Shown here: one piece after another, positions 42,541 through 50,927 of the stretch
Numbering within the stretch: the stretch's first letter is position 1
How the letters are laid out: the number at the start of each line of letters is the position of its first letter
Assembly: GCA_013359125.1 (NCBI GenBank)
Contig: JABWCR010000022.1
Span: 1 to 53,196 of the forward strand
Reading direction: 5' to 3'
From: Armatimonadota bacterium
Lineage (GTDB): Bacteria; Armatimonadota; Fimbriimonadia; Fimbriimonadales; GBS-DC
Length of the DNA stretch: 53,196 nt
Made by a program: the position numbers and the translations under genes
The notes under the pieces: model-generated
The model's input: only the letters and a program-made list of their open reading frames with translations
What the model was told of the DNA's origin: nothing
The model's database searches: none

Positions 42541-44304
42541 ATGCGATACACAGCATACTTCGCTGCCGCGCTGCTAATATGCGGCTCGGCATTCTCGCAA
42601 GGCTCGAATCGTACGATGCCGACCGAGATCGATTACTTGATGGGCACGGGGAACATGGAAATCGACTTTGACTGGAATTTCCGACCCGACCTGGTCTCCG
42701 ATGGATGGACGCTGACAAACGGATCCAACTGGTGGAACGCCAGGCTGTATCTGGACTATGGGATGGAATACGGCTTTAGCTATGAGGGCGCCGGCTGCCA
42801 ACAGATCGGGTTCAACCGATGGGTGGACGGCCCTGCGACAGAGCATACTATCGGCACGTTCCCCATCTCTGTAAACTCAAGCCTGTTTCCACAAAGCGGC
42901 GAACCAATGCGACTGACTTATGCGATGAAGGGTCGCAACATCCTCAACGTTCGATATGGCGTCGAACTTTCGACCACCTATGCGAACGGCACGACTACCT
43001 GGACATGGCTTGAGCAGCCCAACCTGGTTCCAGGCGCCAACTGGCAATTGCGCCAAGTGGACTTTGCCGTGCCGCAAGGCGCCGTCAGAATCAAGCTTAA
43101 CTTCAAGTTTCTGTTCGATCCTGGCCATGTGCGCGGCTATGTGAACCTGGACGCCGTCAAGCTGACGAGCGGACGCGGCCTTCCGGTCGCACAGCCGGGC
43201 ACAAGAGCTCTCAAGCTGGCCAAGTTCTACTCCAATAGCGTCGATCACCTGCAGGACGCCGCTATGTACGACCTGTTCATTGTGCCGCATCATGCAGAGG
43301 CGAAGCTGAAGGCCCTCAAGCCGACGGCCAAATTCCTCTTCTATGCGCTGGGCTGGCAGTCGCTGGAGCTGTTGGACAACGTTCAGCGGGCTGACATCGC
43401 CCATGACCTGTACTCCTTTGGCTGGGCAAGAAACAATCGCCCCGACTGGTTCCTGCGCGACCTCAACGGCGCGTACATCACTCGACCTTGGGGAGGCTAT
43501 CGAGTCGAGTACCTGATGGACTATGGCGACCGCAACGTCCGGCAGTTCGCGCTGGACAACCTGGACGCCATGATCCACAACTCGTTCGGAAGCCCCAACA
43601 ACTATCCCGACGGAGTGTTTTTCGATAACTTCTCGCTGCCCGTCTACAAGCAGTCGACGAAGTATCAGACCCTGCAACAGCGAATCAGCGCGACGGCAGA
43701 CTGCATCGGCCATTTCCGAAGCCACTATCACAACAAGGGAATGCAGGTGTTTGCCAACCTGTCTCGCGGAGATACGCCCAACGGACCGTACACGACCATC
43801 ATGCCTCTGCTGGACGGCTACATGTTGGAAGGCTTTATGGTGCACGCTTACGACCACTCCTTCCATACGCCCGACCGAGCCGCCTGGCATCTAAGAACCG
43901 TCAATTTCAACCCAGACAAGACCGCCATCTTGATGGCGCGCCGATATGCCAGCGACCCGAAGCGATACGACTACGTGATCGCCGGCATGTATCTGGTCAA
44001 CCATGAGAACGTATACGCCTCCCTGTGGGCCGATAACGCCGAGTCCCGCATGGAGCTGACCCCAGAGCTGAACTTGTCAATCGGACGACCGGTTGGCGCC
44101 AACTACACAATCCGCGACGGCGCCGAAAACACGGGCGCTCTGTTTATGAGGGCCTATGAGGCCGGCACCGTCCTGGTGAACACTCACCCGACCAGAACCT
44201 TTAGCTACACGCCACCGACCAGCGTCCGCGACTATCGCGGCCGATACTACCCAGCCAACGTGCCGATCGCCATCGGACCGAACTCAGGGCTGATACTCTT
44301 CTAA
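42541..44304 (+). CDS. Secreted putative glycosidase (GHL15-like TIM barrel)
   Basis: The 587-residue product has a signal peptide (residues 1-19), an N-terminal beta-sandwich-like region (about 30-225), then a region resembling putative glycosyl hydrolases of the GHL15 type: RPDWFLRDLNGAYITRPWGG, YLMDYGDRNVRQFALDNLD, PDGVFFDNFSLP and FANLSRGDTPNG. The Asp residues in GVFFDNF and VEYLMDYGD are catalytic candidates. GGGGAGGTG precedes the ATG. The assignment is from motif memory only; substrate is unknown. Confidence 0.6.
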   Translation: MRYTAYFAAALLICGSAFSQGSNRTMPTEIDYLMGTGNMEIDFDWNFRPDLVSDGWTLTNGSNWWNARLYLDYGMEYGFSYEGAGCQQIGFNRWVDGPATEHTIGTFPISVNSSLFPQSGEPMRLTYAMKGRNILNVRYGVELSTTYANGTTTWTWLEQPNLVPGANWQLRQVDFAVPQGAVRIKLNFKFLFDPGHVRGYVNLDAVKLTSGRGLPVAQPGTRALKLAKFYSNSVDHLQDAAMYDLFIVPHHAEAKLKALKPTAKFLFYALGWQSLELLDNVQRADIAHDLYSFGWARNNRPDWFLRDLNGAYITRPWGGYRVEYLMDYGDRNVRQFALDNLDAMIHNSFGSPNNYPDGVFFDNFSLPVYKQSTKYQTLQQRISATADCIGHFRSHYHNKGMQVFANLSRGDTPNGPYTTIMPLLDGYMLEGFMVHAYDHSFHTPDRAAWHLRTVNFNPDKTAILMARRYASDPKRYDYVIAGMYLVNHENVYASLWADNAESRMELTPELNLSIGRPVGANYTIRDGAENTGALFMRAYEAGTVLVNTHPTRTFSYTPPTSVRDYRGRYYPANVPIAIGPNSGLILF

Positions 44305-44330
44305 ACGCGGATACGATCTGCGAACCCATT

Positions 44331-44361
44331 GGGGCAATCGGGCGTAGCCTGATTGCCCCTT
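44331..44361 (+). terminator. Terminator-like hairpin after the glycosidase gene
   Basis: Positions 44331-44343 pair with 44347-44359 (GGGGCAATCGGGC, one G-T pair) around a three-base loop. Only TTCGT follows, so termination may be partial. Confidence 0.6.
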
Positions 44362-44384
44362 CGTATGTCAATATGAGGGTAACC

Positions 44385-45209
44385 ATGAAGACTGCTCTGC
44401 TCGCCATAACCCTTTTAAGCATCGCAAACGCTCAGACGACGATCGACGAAGCCGAACTTCAAATGAAACTCGACCAGGCAGCCACGCGGCTTGGAAAGTC
44501 GAACGCATGCCCCAGCGCGGACGAACTGGAAAGAGGCTTGAGCTTCTCTCAGTGCAAGGTGTCGGCGCCGTCCAAGGCAACGCGAGAAACCACCTTGGCA
44601 GAGCTTTACAACCAGCGACTCAACAGCGTCCTCTGGATCGGCACGACAGAACCGTGCGACGACTGCCCAATGTGGCACTTCTCGGGCGTGGCGTCTGCCT
44701 TTGTCGTCGGCGATAACGGTGAGTGCGCAACCTGCCATCACGTATTTGAAGACATGAAGAGAGGCGCATTCCTGTTGGCGGCCGCCTCGGACGGTAAGGT
44801 CTACCCGATCAAAGAGGTGCTCGCCGCCAGCCGCAAAGACGACATCGCCATATTCAAGATCGACGCCGTCGGCTTAAAGCCGGTGCCCCTAGCTTTAAAT
44901 ATCGCTGCCGGAGAAAACATCGCCGCGCTGACCCATCCGCACGGACGGCCCTTTTTTCTCTCATCCGGCATCGTCTCTCGTCGTGCGATTATGGAGGACA
45001 GACGCTCCAAGCGAGAAATGCTGCAGGTAACCTCGCCCTTTGCCATTGGATCTAGCGGCGGTCTGATAATGGACATGAAAGGAAACGCCGTCGGCATGGC
45101 GGCCTCCACAATTTCCGTCTATGCCGAGCCACAACGCCGCAGAGAACCCCAGATGACCTACTACAACTGCGTGCCCGCAGAGGCGATCCTCAAGTTGATG
45201 GGGAGGTAG
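44385..45209 (+). CDS. Secreted trypsin-like serine protease
   Basis: The 274-residue product has a signal peptide (MKTALLAITLLSIANA) and a chymotrypsin-fold domain with a likely catalytic triad His119 (CHHVFED), Asp153 (KDDIAIFKID) and Ser224 (IGSSGGLIMD). The C-terminal PDZ domain of DegP-type proteases is absent. It carries an unusual number of cysteines, including CDDC and CATC just before the catalytic His, which could form disulfides or bind metal. The start at 44385 is preferred since GAGGGT lies just upstream; a start at 44373 would add four residues. Confidence 0.8.
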   Translation: MKTALLAITLLSIANAQTTIDEAELQMKLDQAATRLGKSNACPSADELERGLSFSQCKVSAPSKATRETTLAELYNQRLNSVLWIGTTEPCDDCPMWHFSGVASAFVVGDNGECATCHHVFEDMKRGAFLLAAASDGKVYPIKEVLAASRKDDIAIFKIDAVGLKPVPLALNIAAGENIAALTHPHGRPFFLSSGIVSRRAIMEDRRSKREMLQVTSPFAIGSSGGLIMDMKGNAVGMAASTISVYAEPQRRREPQMTYYNCVPAEAILKLMGR

Positions 45210-45214
45210 ATCCT

Positions 45215-45883
45215 CTATCCATCCGCATCCAGCGCCGGGCTCGAGCGAGAAACCGAATTCTGCGCCAAAAACTTGAACAGCTGCGCCTTGTTGGCAAATC
45301 CCAGCTTGGACATAATGTGCGCTCGATGAATCTCCACCGTCCGATGGCTGATGCCCAAGGTCTTGGCAATCTCGGCATTTGTCATGCCGTGCTCCAGCAG
45401 CCCGACCACGTCTCTCTCGCGAGGCGTCAAGAGCGCAAACGGACCGCCGGCCGCCTGTGTAGCCAAAAAGTCTTGCGCCTTTCCCTCCAACTCTGGAGGA
45501 TAAAAGAAACTTCCGCCTTCGACCACCCTCTTAGTCGCTTCAATGATGGTGTCGGTCGGCGCGCTCTTGTCCACATAACCTTGTACGCCCAACTTGATCG
45601 CCTCGGCTACGTAGGCCGTCTCCACATGCATCGATACCACCAGAGTAACCGGAGAATAGGACTTCCGCTTTAGCTGCCTCAGCGCGTGCAAGCCAGAAAT
45701 GTCCGGCAGCCCAATGTCCAGAATCAGCACATCCGGTTTGAGCTTGGGCGCCAGTTGGATCACTTCGGCAGCATTGGACGCCTCGCCGACGATAGTAAAA
45801 CCGGGCGATTCCTCCAAGGCCCTCTTAAGGCCAGACCGGACGACTCCGTGGTCGTCCGCCAACATAACTCGGATACCCTGCAC
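45215..45883 (-). CDS. NarL/LuxR-family response regulator
   Basis: The 222-residue product has a receiver domain (acidic pair in VMLADDHGVVR, phospho-acceptor Asp in LILDIGLPDISG, Lys in GYVDKSAP) and a LuxR helix-turn-helix (LTPRERDVVGLLEHGMTNAEIAKTLGISHRTVEIHRAHIM-type, in LTPRERDVVGLL and ISHRTVEIHRAHIM). The start is GTG at 45881-45883. It lies 17 bases behind the sensor kinase, its probable partner. TATTCT lies seven bases before the GTG, so it may also be transcribed separately. Confidence 0.95.
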   Translation of the reverse strand: MQGIRVMLADDHGVVRSGLKRALEESPGFTIVGEASNAAEVIQLAPKLKPDVLILDIGLPDISGLHALRQLKRKSYSPVTLVVSMHVETAYVAEAIKLGVQGYVDKSAPTDTIIEATKRVVEGGSFFYPPELEGKAQDFLATQAAGGPFALLTPRERDVVGLLEHGMTNAEIAKTLGISHRTVEIHRAHIMSKLGFANKAQLFKFLAQNSVSRSSPALDADG

Positions 45884-45900
45884 AGTGCATAGAATACCTT

Positions 45901-47862
45901 CTAAGCCCTCTTTGAACGCTTCTCCTTAGCAATCGGCAAGGAGATTCTCACCGTAGCTCCTTCTCCCGGAGAAGACTCTAAACCGAATATGCCTCCCCAT
46001 CGGGCCGCGCGCTCCATCATGCCGCGGATGCCCAGTCCTTCATATCGATCCCGAGCGCTTTCTGGATCAAAACCAACGCCATCGTCGCTGACCTCGATGG
46101 CCAGCGCTTCTCGGCCAACGTCGATCGCAATCTTGACCTTGGTCGCTTTAGAATGGCGCACAACGTTGTTGACCGCCTCTTGCACCGTGCGATAAACGTC
46201 CTGCTGAAGTTCCTTCGAAAGCTCGACGTGGCCCAGATCTATCCTGAGGTGCGGCTGCAATCCGGTCGCCAGACGAGCGTTCTCAGCCAACTCCGTAACC
46301 GCAGCTTCCAAACCGAGATCCTCGAGAACGGACGAGCGCAGACCGGTCGACACTTCTCGCACCTTTCGAATGAGATCGCCCACTACGCTCTTGGCTCGAT
46401 CCATCAGGTCTGGAGTCACTCCCGACCGCTCGCACTGCTCGATGGTGTGGCTGAGAGCCGTTAGATACTGGGCCACTTCATCGTGCAATTCCGACGCAAT
46501 GCGTTTTCGCTCGTCCTCTTGAGCCCTCTGGAGCCGATCGGTCATGGCGATCAGTTCTTCCGTCCGTCGCCGAACAGCCGTCTCCGCCCTATGTCGGTCG
46601 CTGATGTCCCGCACAATCGAGGCGACTCCCACCCCCAGCACCTGAACGAGCCGAGCCTCGAACCACCGACGTTGGCCGTCCTTGGCGTTGAGTGCGAACT
46701 CAAAAGTATTAGGCGAGCGGCTCTGCGCCATGTCGGGCAACAGACCTTTAATCCGCTGAGCCAACTCGGGATGAAGGCATTGATCGTAGGTCTTGCCGTT
46801 GATCGGATCGCAGTCCGGCAGTATAAGGCCAAAGCCCGCGCTGTCCTGGTGCTCCAACAGTCGACCGTCCTTGCCGATCAAAAAGTACAGATCGGGCAGC
46901 GCGTTCATAACGGCGGTCAATCGCCCTTCTGCCAGACGGTGCTCCGTTACGTCGCGCCCCACGGTCTGGTACTCGACCACATTCCCCTCACCGTCGAACA
47001 TCGCTCGGTCCACCCAGATCAGGTCACGCATCTCGCCATTAGCATTGGGCGCGGGAAACTCGATCGATCGCGTCGGATTGTCCGCCGTCATGATCTGCTT
47101 GCCTTGCTCTATAGCCTCTTGTGCGGCGTCCCGTATTGCCGGGTCGGCAATCTCCAAAAGATCGCGTCCGATGCATTCGGCCTCGCTCCTTCCAAAAAAA
47201 CGGCAAAAAGCCTCGTTGACAAACGTGAGCGTCCGATCCGGCAGCCAACGGCACACCAACTCGGTCTGATCCTGGACCACCGCGCGATACCGCCGCTCGC
47301 TTTCGGCCAGCCGATTGAGATACTCCACCTCGTCAGTAACGTCCCGAGTGTGCACGAATACGATGTCGGGAAGCACCGGCTGATAGACGACATCCAGCCA
47401 TCTCGAGATCTTCGAAAACTGATAGTAATACAGCATCCGCCTTTGAATGCGCTTGCCCTTGGCGATCGATTCTAACAAGTCGTCGAACACATGGAGTTGA
47501 TCCTTGAAAAAATCCCTCGCTCGAATGCCAACGATGTGCTGGATCGTGCCTTGGGTGAGGTCGATCGCAGCCTCGTTGTGCCCGATCAGTTCAAAATCGT
47601 CTCCAACGTGCTGCCAAACGAACGCGGGCTGAGGCGTCCCCCTGTAATACTCCTCGTACCGTTTTCTCCACGGCCGCTCTTCCACATCGTCCACTGCATA
47701 AGCCAGCCGAAAACCCTTGCTGAGTTCTGTAGTCTTGAAACCGTGAGATTCGAGGCAATCGGCCGTCAAACCGACTTGGCAATGGGCGTTCTTAGCGACA
47801 ATCTCGCCTCGATCGTTCAGAACGAGCGCAGGAAACGGCAATTGGTCGATCGATAGGTCCAT
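45901..47862 (-). CDS. Multi-PAS sensor histidine kinase (HisKA_3, NarX/DegS type)
   Basis: The 653-residue soluble kinase has about four PAS-like segments (from residues 1-65, 75-190, 195-315 and 320-435; examples LPFPALVLNDRGEIVAKN and QTELVCRWLPDRTLTFVNEA), then the HisKA_3 dimerisation domain with His460 in ASELHDEVAQYLTAL, then an HATPase (VNNVVRHSKATKV, VSDDGVGFDPESA, GLGIRGMMERA). There are no membrane helices, so it likely senses a cytoplasmic redox or small-molecule signal. The start at 47862 lies four bases after the SDR stop. It pairs with the regulator downstream. Confidence 0.93.
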   Translation of the reverse strand: MDLSIDQLPFPALVLNDRGEIVAKNAHCQVGLTADCLESHGFKTTELSKGFRLAYAVDDVEERPWRKRYEEYYRGTPQPAFVWQHVGDDFELIGHNEAAIDLTQGTIQHIVGIRARDFFKDQLHVFDDLLESIAKGKRIQRRMLYYYQFSKISRWLDVVYQPVLPDIVFVHTRDVTDEVEYLNRLAESERRYRAVVQDQTELVCRWLPDRTLTFVNEAFCRFFGRSEAECIGRDLLEIADPAIRDAAQEAIEQGKQIMTADNPTRSIEFPAPNANGEMRDLIWVDRAMFDGEGNVVEYQTVGRDVTEHRLAEGRLTAVMNALPDLYFLIGKDGRLLEHQDSAGFGLILPDCDPINGKTYDQCLHPELAQRIKGLLPDMAQSRSPNTFEFALNAKDGQRRWFEARLVQVLGVGVASIVRDISDRHRAETAVRRRTEELIAMTDRLQRAQEDERKRIASELHDEVAQYLTALSHTIEQCERSGVTPDLMDRAKSVVGDLIRKVREVSTGLRSSVLEDLGLEAAVTELAENARLATGLQPHLRIDLGHVELSKELQQDVYRTVQEAVNNVVRHSKATKVKIAIDVGREALAIEVSDDGVGFDPESARDRYEGLGIRGMMERAARWGGIFGLESSPGEGATVRISLPIAKEKRSKRA

Positions 47863-47866
47863 GAAC

Positions 47867-48640
47867 TCACCAAATGCCCCGAAAACCCGCGCCATCGACC
47901 GGAATCGCGGCTCCAGACAGATATTGATTCAGATCGGACGCCAAAAAAGCGATCGTCGCCGCCAACGATCTTGGATCGCCGGGACGCCCGGTAGGCAAAT
48001 TGGAGTGAGTGCGAGCGGCCATCTCCTCTGGCGCAATTCCAGCTCGCGCGGCGCGCTCAGCCACCAATTCCGTCCAACGGTCGGTAGAAAACGGCCCGGG
48101 CAGTACCGCATTCACAAAGACGTTGTCCCCAGCGCAAGCCCGAGCCATCGAGCGCACTGCGGCCAAAGCGCCGGCCCGATACACAGCCGACAACGCCAAA
48201 TCGTCCGCTGGCTCCCGTGCGCTCATCGACGAGATCGTAACCACCCGCCCCCATTTGCGCCGCCTCATCCCAGGCACAAATGCGCGGGTCAAACGCACAA
48301 AGGACATCAAAACCAACTGGTGTGCCCTCTCCCACTCGCCATCGTCAAACTCGAAGATACTTCCGGCAGGCGGGCCGCCCGTATTGTGAACCAGAATATC
48401 CACCGGTCGATCCCCGATCTCGCGGACAAGGGAAGCGATTGATCGAGGATCGGAAAGATCGCAAACGATAGGCAAGACCTCTCCGCTCAATCGATGCGCC
48501 GCATCTTGTATTCGAGCAGAATCGCGGCTGCAAATAACGAGCCTGGCGCCTTCCTGAGCCAATCGCTGCGCCACCGCGAACCCCAATCCCGTGCTGGCGC
48601 CCCCAACAAGCGCGGTCTTGCCCTCGATCCCAAGATCCAT
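47867..48640 (-). CDS. Atypical short-chain dehydrogenase
   Basis: The 257-residue Rossmann protein has the cofactor motif GGASTGLGFAVAQRLA, the NAG-like segment VHNTGGPPAG, the active-site Ser in TISSMSAREP and the ending GAAIPVDGAGFRG. At the catalytic YxxxK site it reads LSAVYRAGALAA, so neither the Tyr nor the Lys is at the usual place. This matches a known subgroup of 3-oxoacyl-ACP-reductase-like SDRs with altered active site. TATAAT lies exactly six bases before its ATG. It is 18 bases downstream of the ALDH-like gene. Confidence 0.85.
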   Translation of the reverse strand: MDLGIEGKTALVGGASTGLGFAVAQRLAQEGARLVICSRDSARIQDAAHRLSGEVLPIVCDLSDPRSIASLVREIGDRPVDILVHNTGGPPAGSIFEFDDGEWERAHQLVLMSFVRLTRAFVPGMRRRKWGRVVTISSMSAREPADDLALSAVYRAGALAAVRSMARACAGDNVFVNAVLPGPFSTDRWTELVAERAARAGIAPEEMAARTHSNLPTGRPGDPRSLAATIAFLASDLNQYLSGAAIPVDGAGFRGIW

Positions 48641-48646
48641 GTCGGG

Positions 48647-48652
48647 ATTATA
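48647..48652 (-). promoter_or_regulatory. Leaderless extended -10 box (TGCTATAAT) of the SDR gene
   Basis: Minus-strand TATAAT preceded by TGC ends exactly six bases before the SDR ATG. It starts a separate transcript for SDR-kinase-regulator. Confidence 0.6.
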
Positions 48653-48657
48653 GCAAA

Positions 48658-49530
48658 CTACCAGGCGACCGGATGCCAGACGGTCTGAATCTCAACAAAA
48701 GGCTCGATGAAGCCCAACCCGCGACCCTTCTCTGTCGCCCACTCCTTAGCAGTCAGCATCGGCGACGAATGAACCCGCTTGATCGAATCGGCCGCCGCAA
48801 TCTCAATCCCCCTCCGATCGCCCTGGACGCCGCACAACTCGAGCGCATCGATATCGACGTGCCCTGCCAAGTGCGGCAAGAGTTCGGCCTGGCGCCCGGA
48901 AAGAAAATTCAACGCCCCGGCCGGAAGGTCGGACACCTCTAACGCCTCGGATAGCGCCAGTCCAGGCACAGGGTGTCGTTCGGGCAACAAAGCGACGACC
49001 GAGTTGCCGCCCGCCAATATCGGAGCGATCAGACTGACCAAAGAGAGCAAGGGCGCTTCGTCCGGACAGACGACGCCGACCACGCCGGTAGGCTGAGGTT
49101 CGGAGAAATTATGCATCGGGTGCGCGACGGGATTCACGCTGGAGACCAGTGCCGAGAACTTGTCCGTCCACCCGGCATAGTAGATCCACCGATCCACCAT
49201 TGCGACGGTCTCAGCGCGCGCAGAGGCAATCGTCTGCCCGGTCGATTCTGCCAAGACTCCGGCCAGCTCCTCCGCCCGTCCCTCCAACATCTCGGCCATT
49301 CGATAAAGCACCTGTCCGCGATTATACGCAGTCATCTTAGCCCAAGCAGTCTGTCCCTTCCGAGCGGCCCCAACAGCATCGCGCAGGTCCTTTCGCGAGG
49401 CCAACGGCACATTGGCCAAGAATCGACCCTTTGCCGTCTCAACCTCGTAGGTGCGGCCCGATTCGCTGCGCGCAAACTCCCCGCCGATCCACAGTTTATA
49501 GGTCTTCAGCGCCGACGCCCGCTGGCTCAT
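48658..49530 (-). CDS. Half-length, non-catalytic aldehyde dehydrogenase-like protein
   Basis: The 290-residue product matches the N-terminal cofactor-binding half of ALDH enzymes (KLWIGGEFARSESGRTYEV, WAKMTAYNRGQVLYRMAEML, PTGVVGVVCPDEAPLLSLVSLI, APILAGGNSVVALLPERHP). It has no catalytic-domain Cys region and ends FIEPFVEIQTVWHPVAW, like the C-terminal pseudo-ALDH unit of ALDH16-type proteins. This looks like a native short family rather than a truncation, because the ending is distinctive. No full ALDH lies in the window. TAGAAT is six bases upstream of the ATG. Confidence 0.82.
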   Translation of the reverse strand: MSQRASALKTYKLWIGGEFARSESGRTYEVETAKGRFLANVPLASRKDLRDAVGAARKGQTAWAKMTAYNRGQVLYRMAEMLEGRAEELAGVLAESTGQTIASARAETVAMVDRWIYYAGWTDKFSALVSSVNPVAHPMHNFSEPQPTGVVGVVCPDEAPLLSLVSLIAPILAGGNSVVALLPERHPVPGLALSEALEVSDLPAGALNFLSGRQAELLPHLAGHVDIDALELCGVQGDRRGIEIAAADSIKRVHSSPMLTAKEWATEKGRGLGFIEPFVEIQTVWHPVAW

Positions 49531-49558
49531 TGGCCGATTCTACCTGCCTGGGTATAAT
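49530..49558 (+). promoter_or_regulatory. Promoter of the dipeptidase operon
   Basis: TTGGCC (49530-49535) and TATAAT (49553-49558) are 17 bases apart. TATAAT ends ten bases before the ATG, leaving about a four-base leader, and no ribosome-binding site is seen. Confidence 0.5.
49537..49542 (-). promoter_or_regulatory. Leaderless -10 box (TAGAAT) of the ALDH-like gene
   Basis: Minus-strand TAGAAT in the context CAGGTAGAATC, six bases before the ATG. It overlaps the promoter region of the divergent dipeptidase gene. Confidence 0.55.
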
Positions 49559-49568
49559 CTCGCCCAAC

Positions 49569-50924
49569 ATGTCCCTCGACCCGAACGCATTGCGACAATG
49601 GACGGACGATCACCTTGACGAGCTCATCTCCGACTTCCAACGCCTGTTAAACGCGCCCAGCGTAGAAGGTCCGGCAGAACCGAACGCCCCGTTTGGCGCC
49701 GCCGTTCGCCAAGCCATGGACGTTACGCTCGATCTGGGCAAGAAGTTTGGCTTCCGATGCAGAGACTTCGACGGCTACGCTCAGGACATGGAGATCGGCG
49801 ACGGAGAAGAGTTCGTCGCCTCGCTCGCCCACGTAGACGTGGTTCCTCCCGGCAACGGTTGGGATTCTGACCCTTGGGCCGCCGAGATTCGAGACGGTTA
49901 CATCTATGCCCGAGGCGCCGAGGACGACAAAGGCGCCGCCATGGCCAGCATCTATGCCGTCCGTGCTCTAAAAGAATTAGGGACGCCCCTCAAGAGGCGC
50001 GTCCGCATCGTGATCGGCGGAGACGAAGAAAGCGGGTTTTGCTGTGTCGAGCACTATCTTAAAGTCGTTCCCGAGCGCCCGGTCGCCGGATTTAGCCCGG
50101 ACGGCGCATGGCCGTTCGTATTTGCCGAGAAAGGCATTTTGAATCTAAAGATCGAGAAAAAAATCGCGTCTGCCCACATTGCCAAGGCCGAAGGCGGCGA
50201 GCGGCACAACATGGTGCCCGACCGAGCCAGCGCGACAGTCAAAAGCGCCGAGATTCCTGCAACCCTGCCGGAAGGCGTCTCCGCCGTCGCTCAAGGCGAC
50301 CATGCCGTATGGACCGCGGCCGGCAAATCGGCTCACGGCAGCCGACCCTCCCTGGGCGTCAATGCCGTCGCTCTGCTGCTCGAAGGCCTCCAATCGCTCA
50401 ATCTGCCGGACAACGACGCTTGGCTGAACAACGCGCTCAAAATAGCCCGATCTCAAGACGGCGATGCCCTGGGAATAGAGCACGAAGACGAAGTAACCGG
50501 CCCCCTGACCTCTAACTTAGGCGTGTTCAGCTACGACGGCCAGACCGCGCGAATGACGATCAACATCCGATACCCGGCGACCTGGTCGCTGGGCGAACTG
50601 ATGGCGCGATGCGAGCCGACCGTGAGAGCGATGGGCTTCGAGGTGGTCTCTGTCGACGATTCGCCCCCTCACTACGTGCCTCAGGACAACCCCTTCCTAC
50701 AGGCTATCGGACGGATTTACCGCGAAGAAACCGGCGACGAGACGCCGCCGCAAACGATGGGCGGAGGCACCTACGCGCGCGTTCTGCCGCCCCTCGTCGC
50801 GATCGGCGCCGGATTCGAAGGCGACGGCGCCGCGCACGAGCCCAACGAGCGCATCGCTATCGAAAGTATGAGAAAACTGACCTATCTTTACGCGAGGATG
50901 CTCTATGAACTGGCGAACCTATAA
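49569..50924 (+). CDS. M20 family dipeptidase (PepV-like)
   Basis: PepV-type enzymes are cytoplasmic zinc dipeptidases that cleave Xaa-Xaa dipeptides. The 451-residue product has the metal-ligand motifs SLAHVDVVPPGNGW, RGAEDDKGAAM (bridging Asp), GGDEESGFCC (catalytic and ligand Glu), FSPDGAWP and the C-terminal AAHEPNERI His. The inserted lid domain is present. The start at 49569 follows the promoter; an extension upstream is rejected because it runs into the divergent gene. It leads the rightward run with dedA and pcp. Confidence 0.92.
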   Translation: MSLDPNALRQWTDDHLDELISDFQRLLNAPSVEGPAEPNAPFGAAVRQAMDVTLDLGKKFGFRCRDFDGYAQDMEIGDGEEFVASLAHVDVVPPGNGWDSDPWAAEIRDGYIYARGAEDDKGAAMASIYAVRALKELGTPLKRRVRIVIGGDEESGFCCVEHYLKVVPERPVAGFSPDGAWPFVFAEKGILNLKIEKKIASAHIAKAEGGERHNMVPDRASATVKSAEIPATLPEGVSAVAQGDHAVWTAAGKSAHGSRPSLGVNAVALLLEGLQSLNLPDNDAWLNNALKIARSQDGDALGIEHEDEVTGPLTSNLGVFSYDGQTARMTINIRYPATWSLGELMARCEPTVRAMGFEVVSVDDSPPHYVPQDNPFLQAIGRIYREETGDETPPQTMGGGTYARVLPPLVAIGAGFEGDGAAHEPNERIAIESMRKLTYLYARMLYELANL

Positions 50925-50927
50925 CCG

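Noticed and set aside
46483-47475. Long plus-strand frame inside the multi-PAS kinase gene
   Set aside because: It is antisense to a protein with conserved kinase motifs and shows no recognisable domain.
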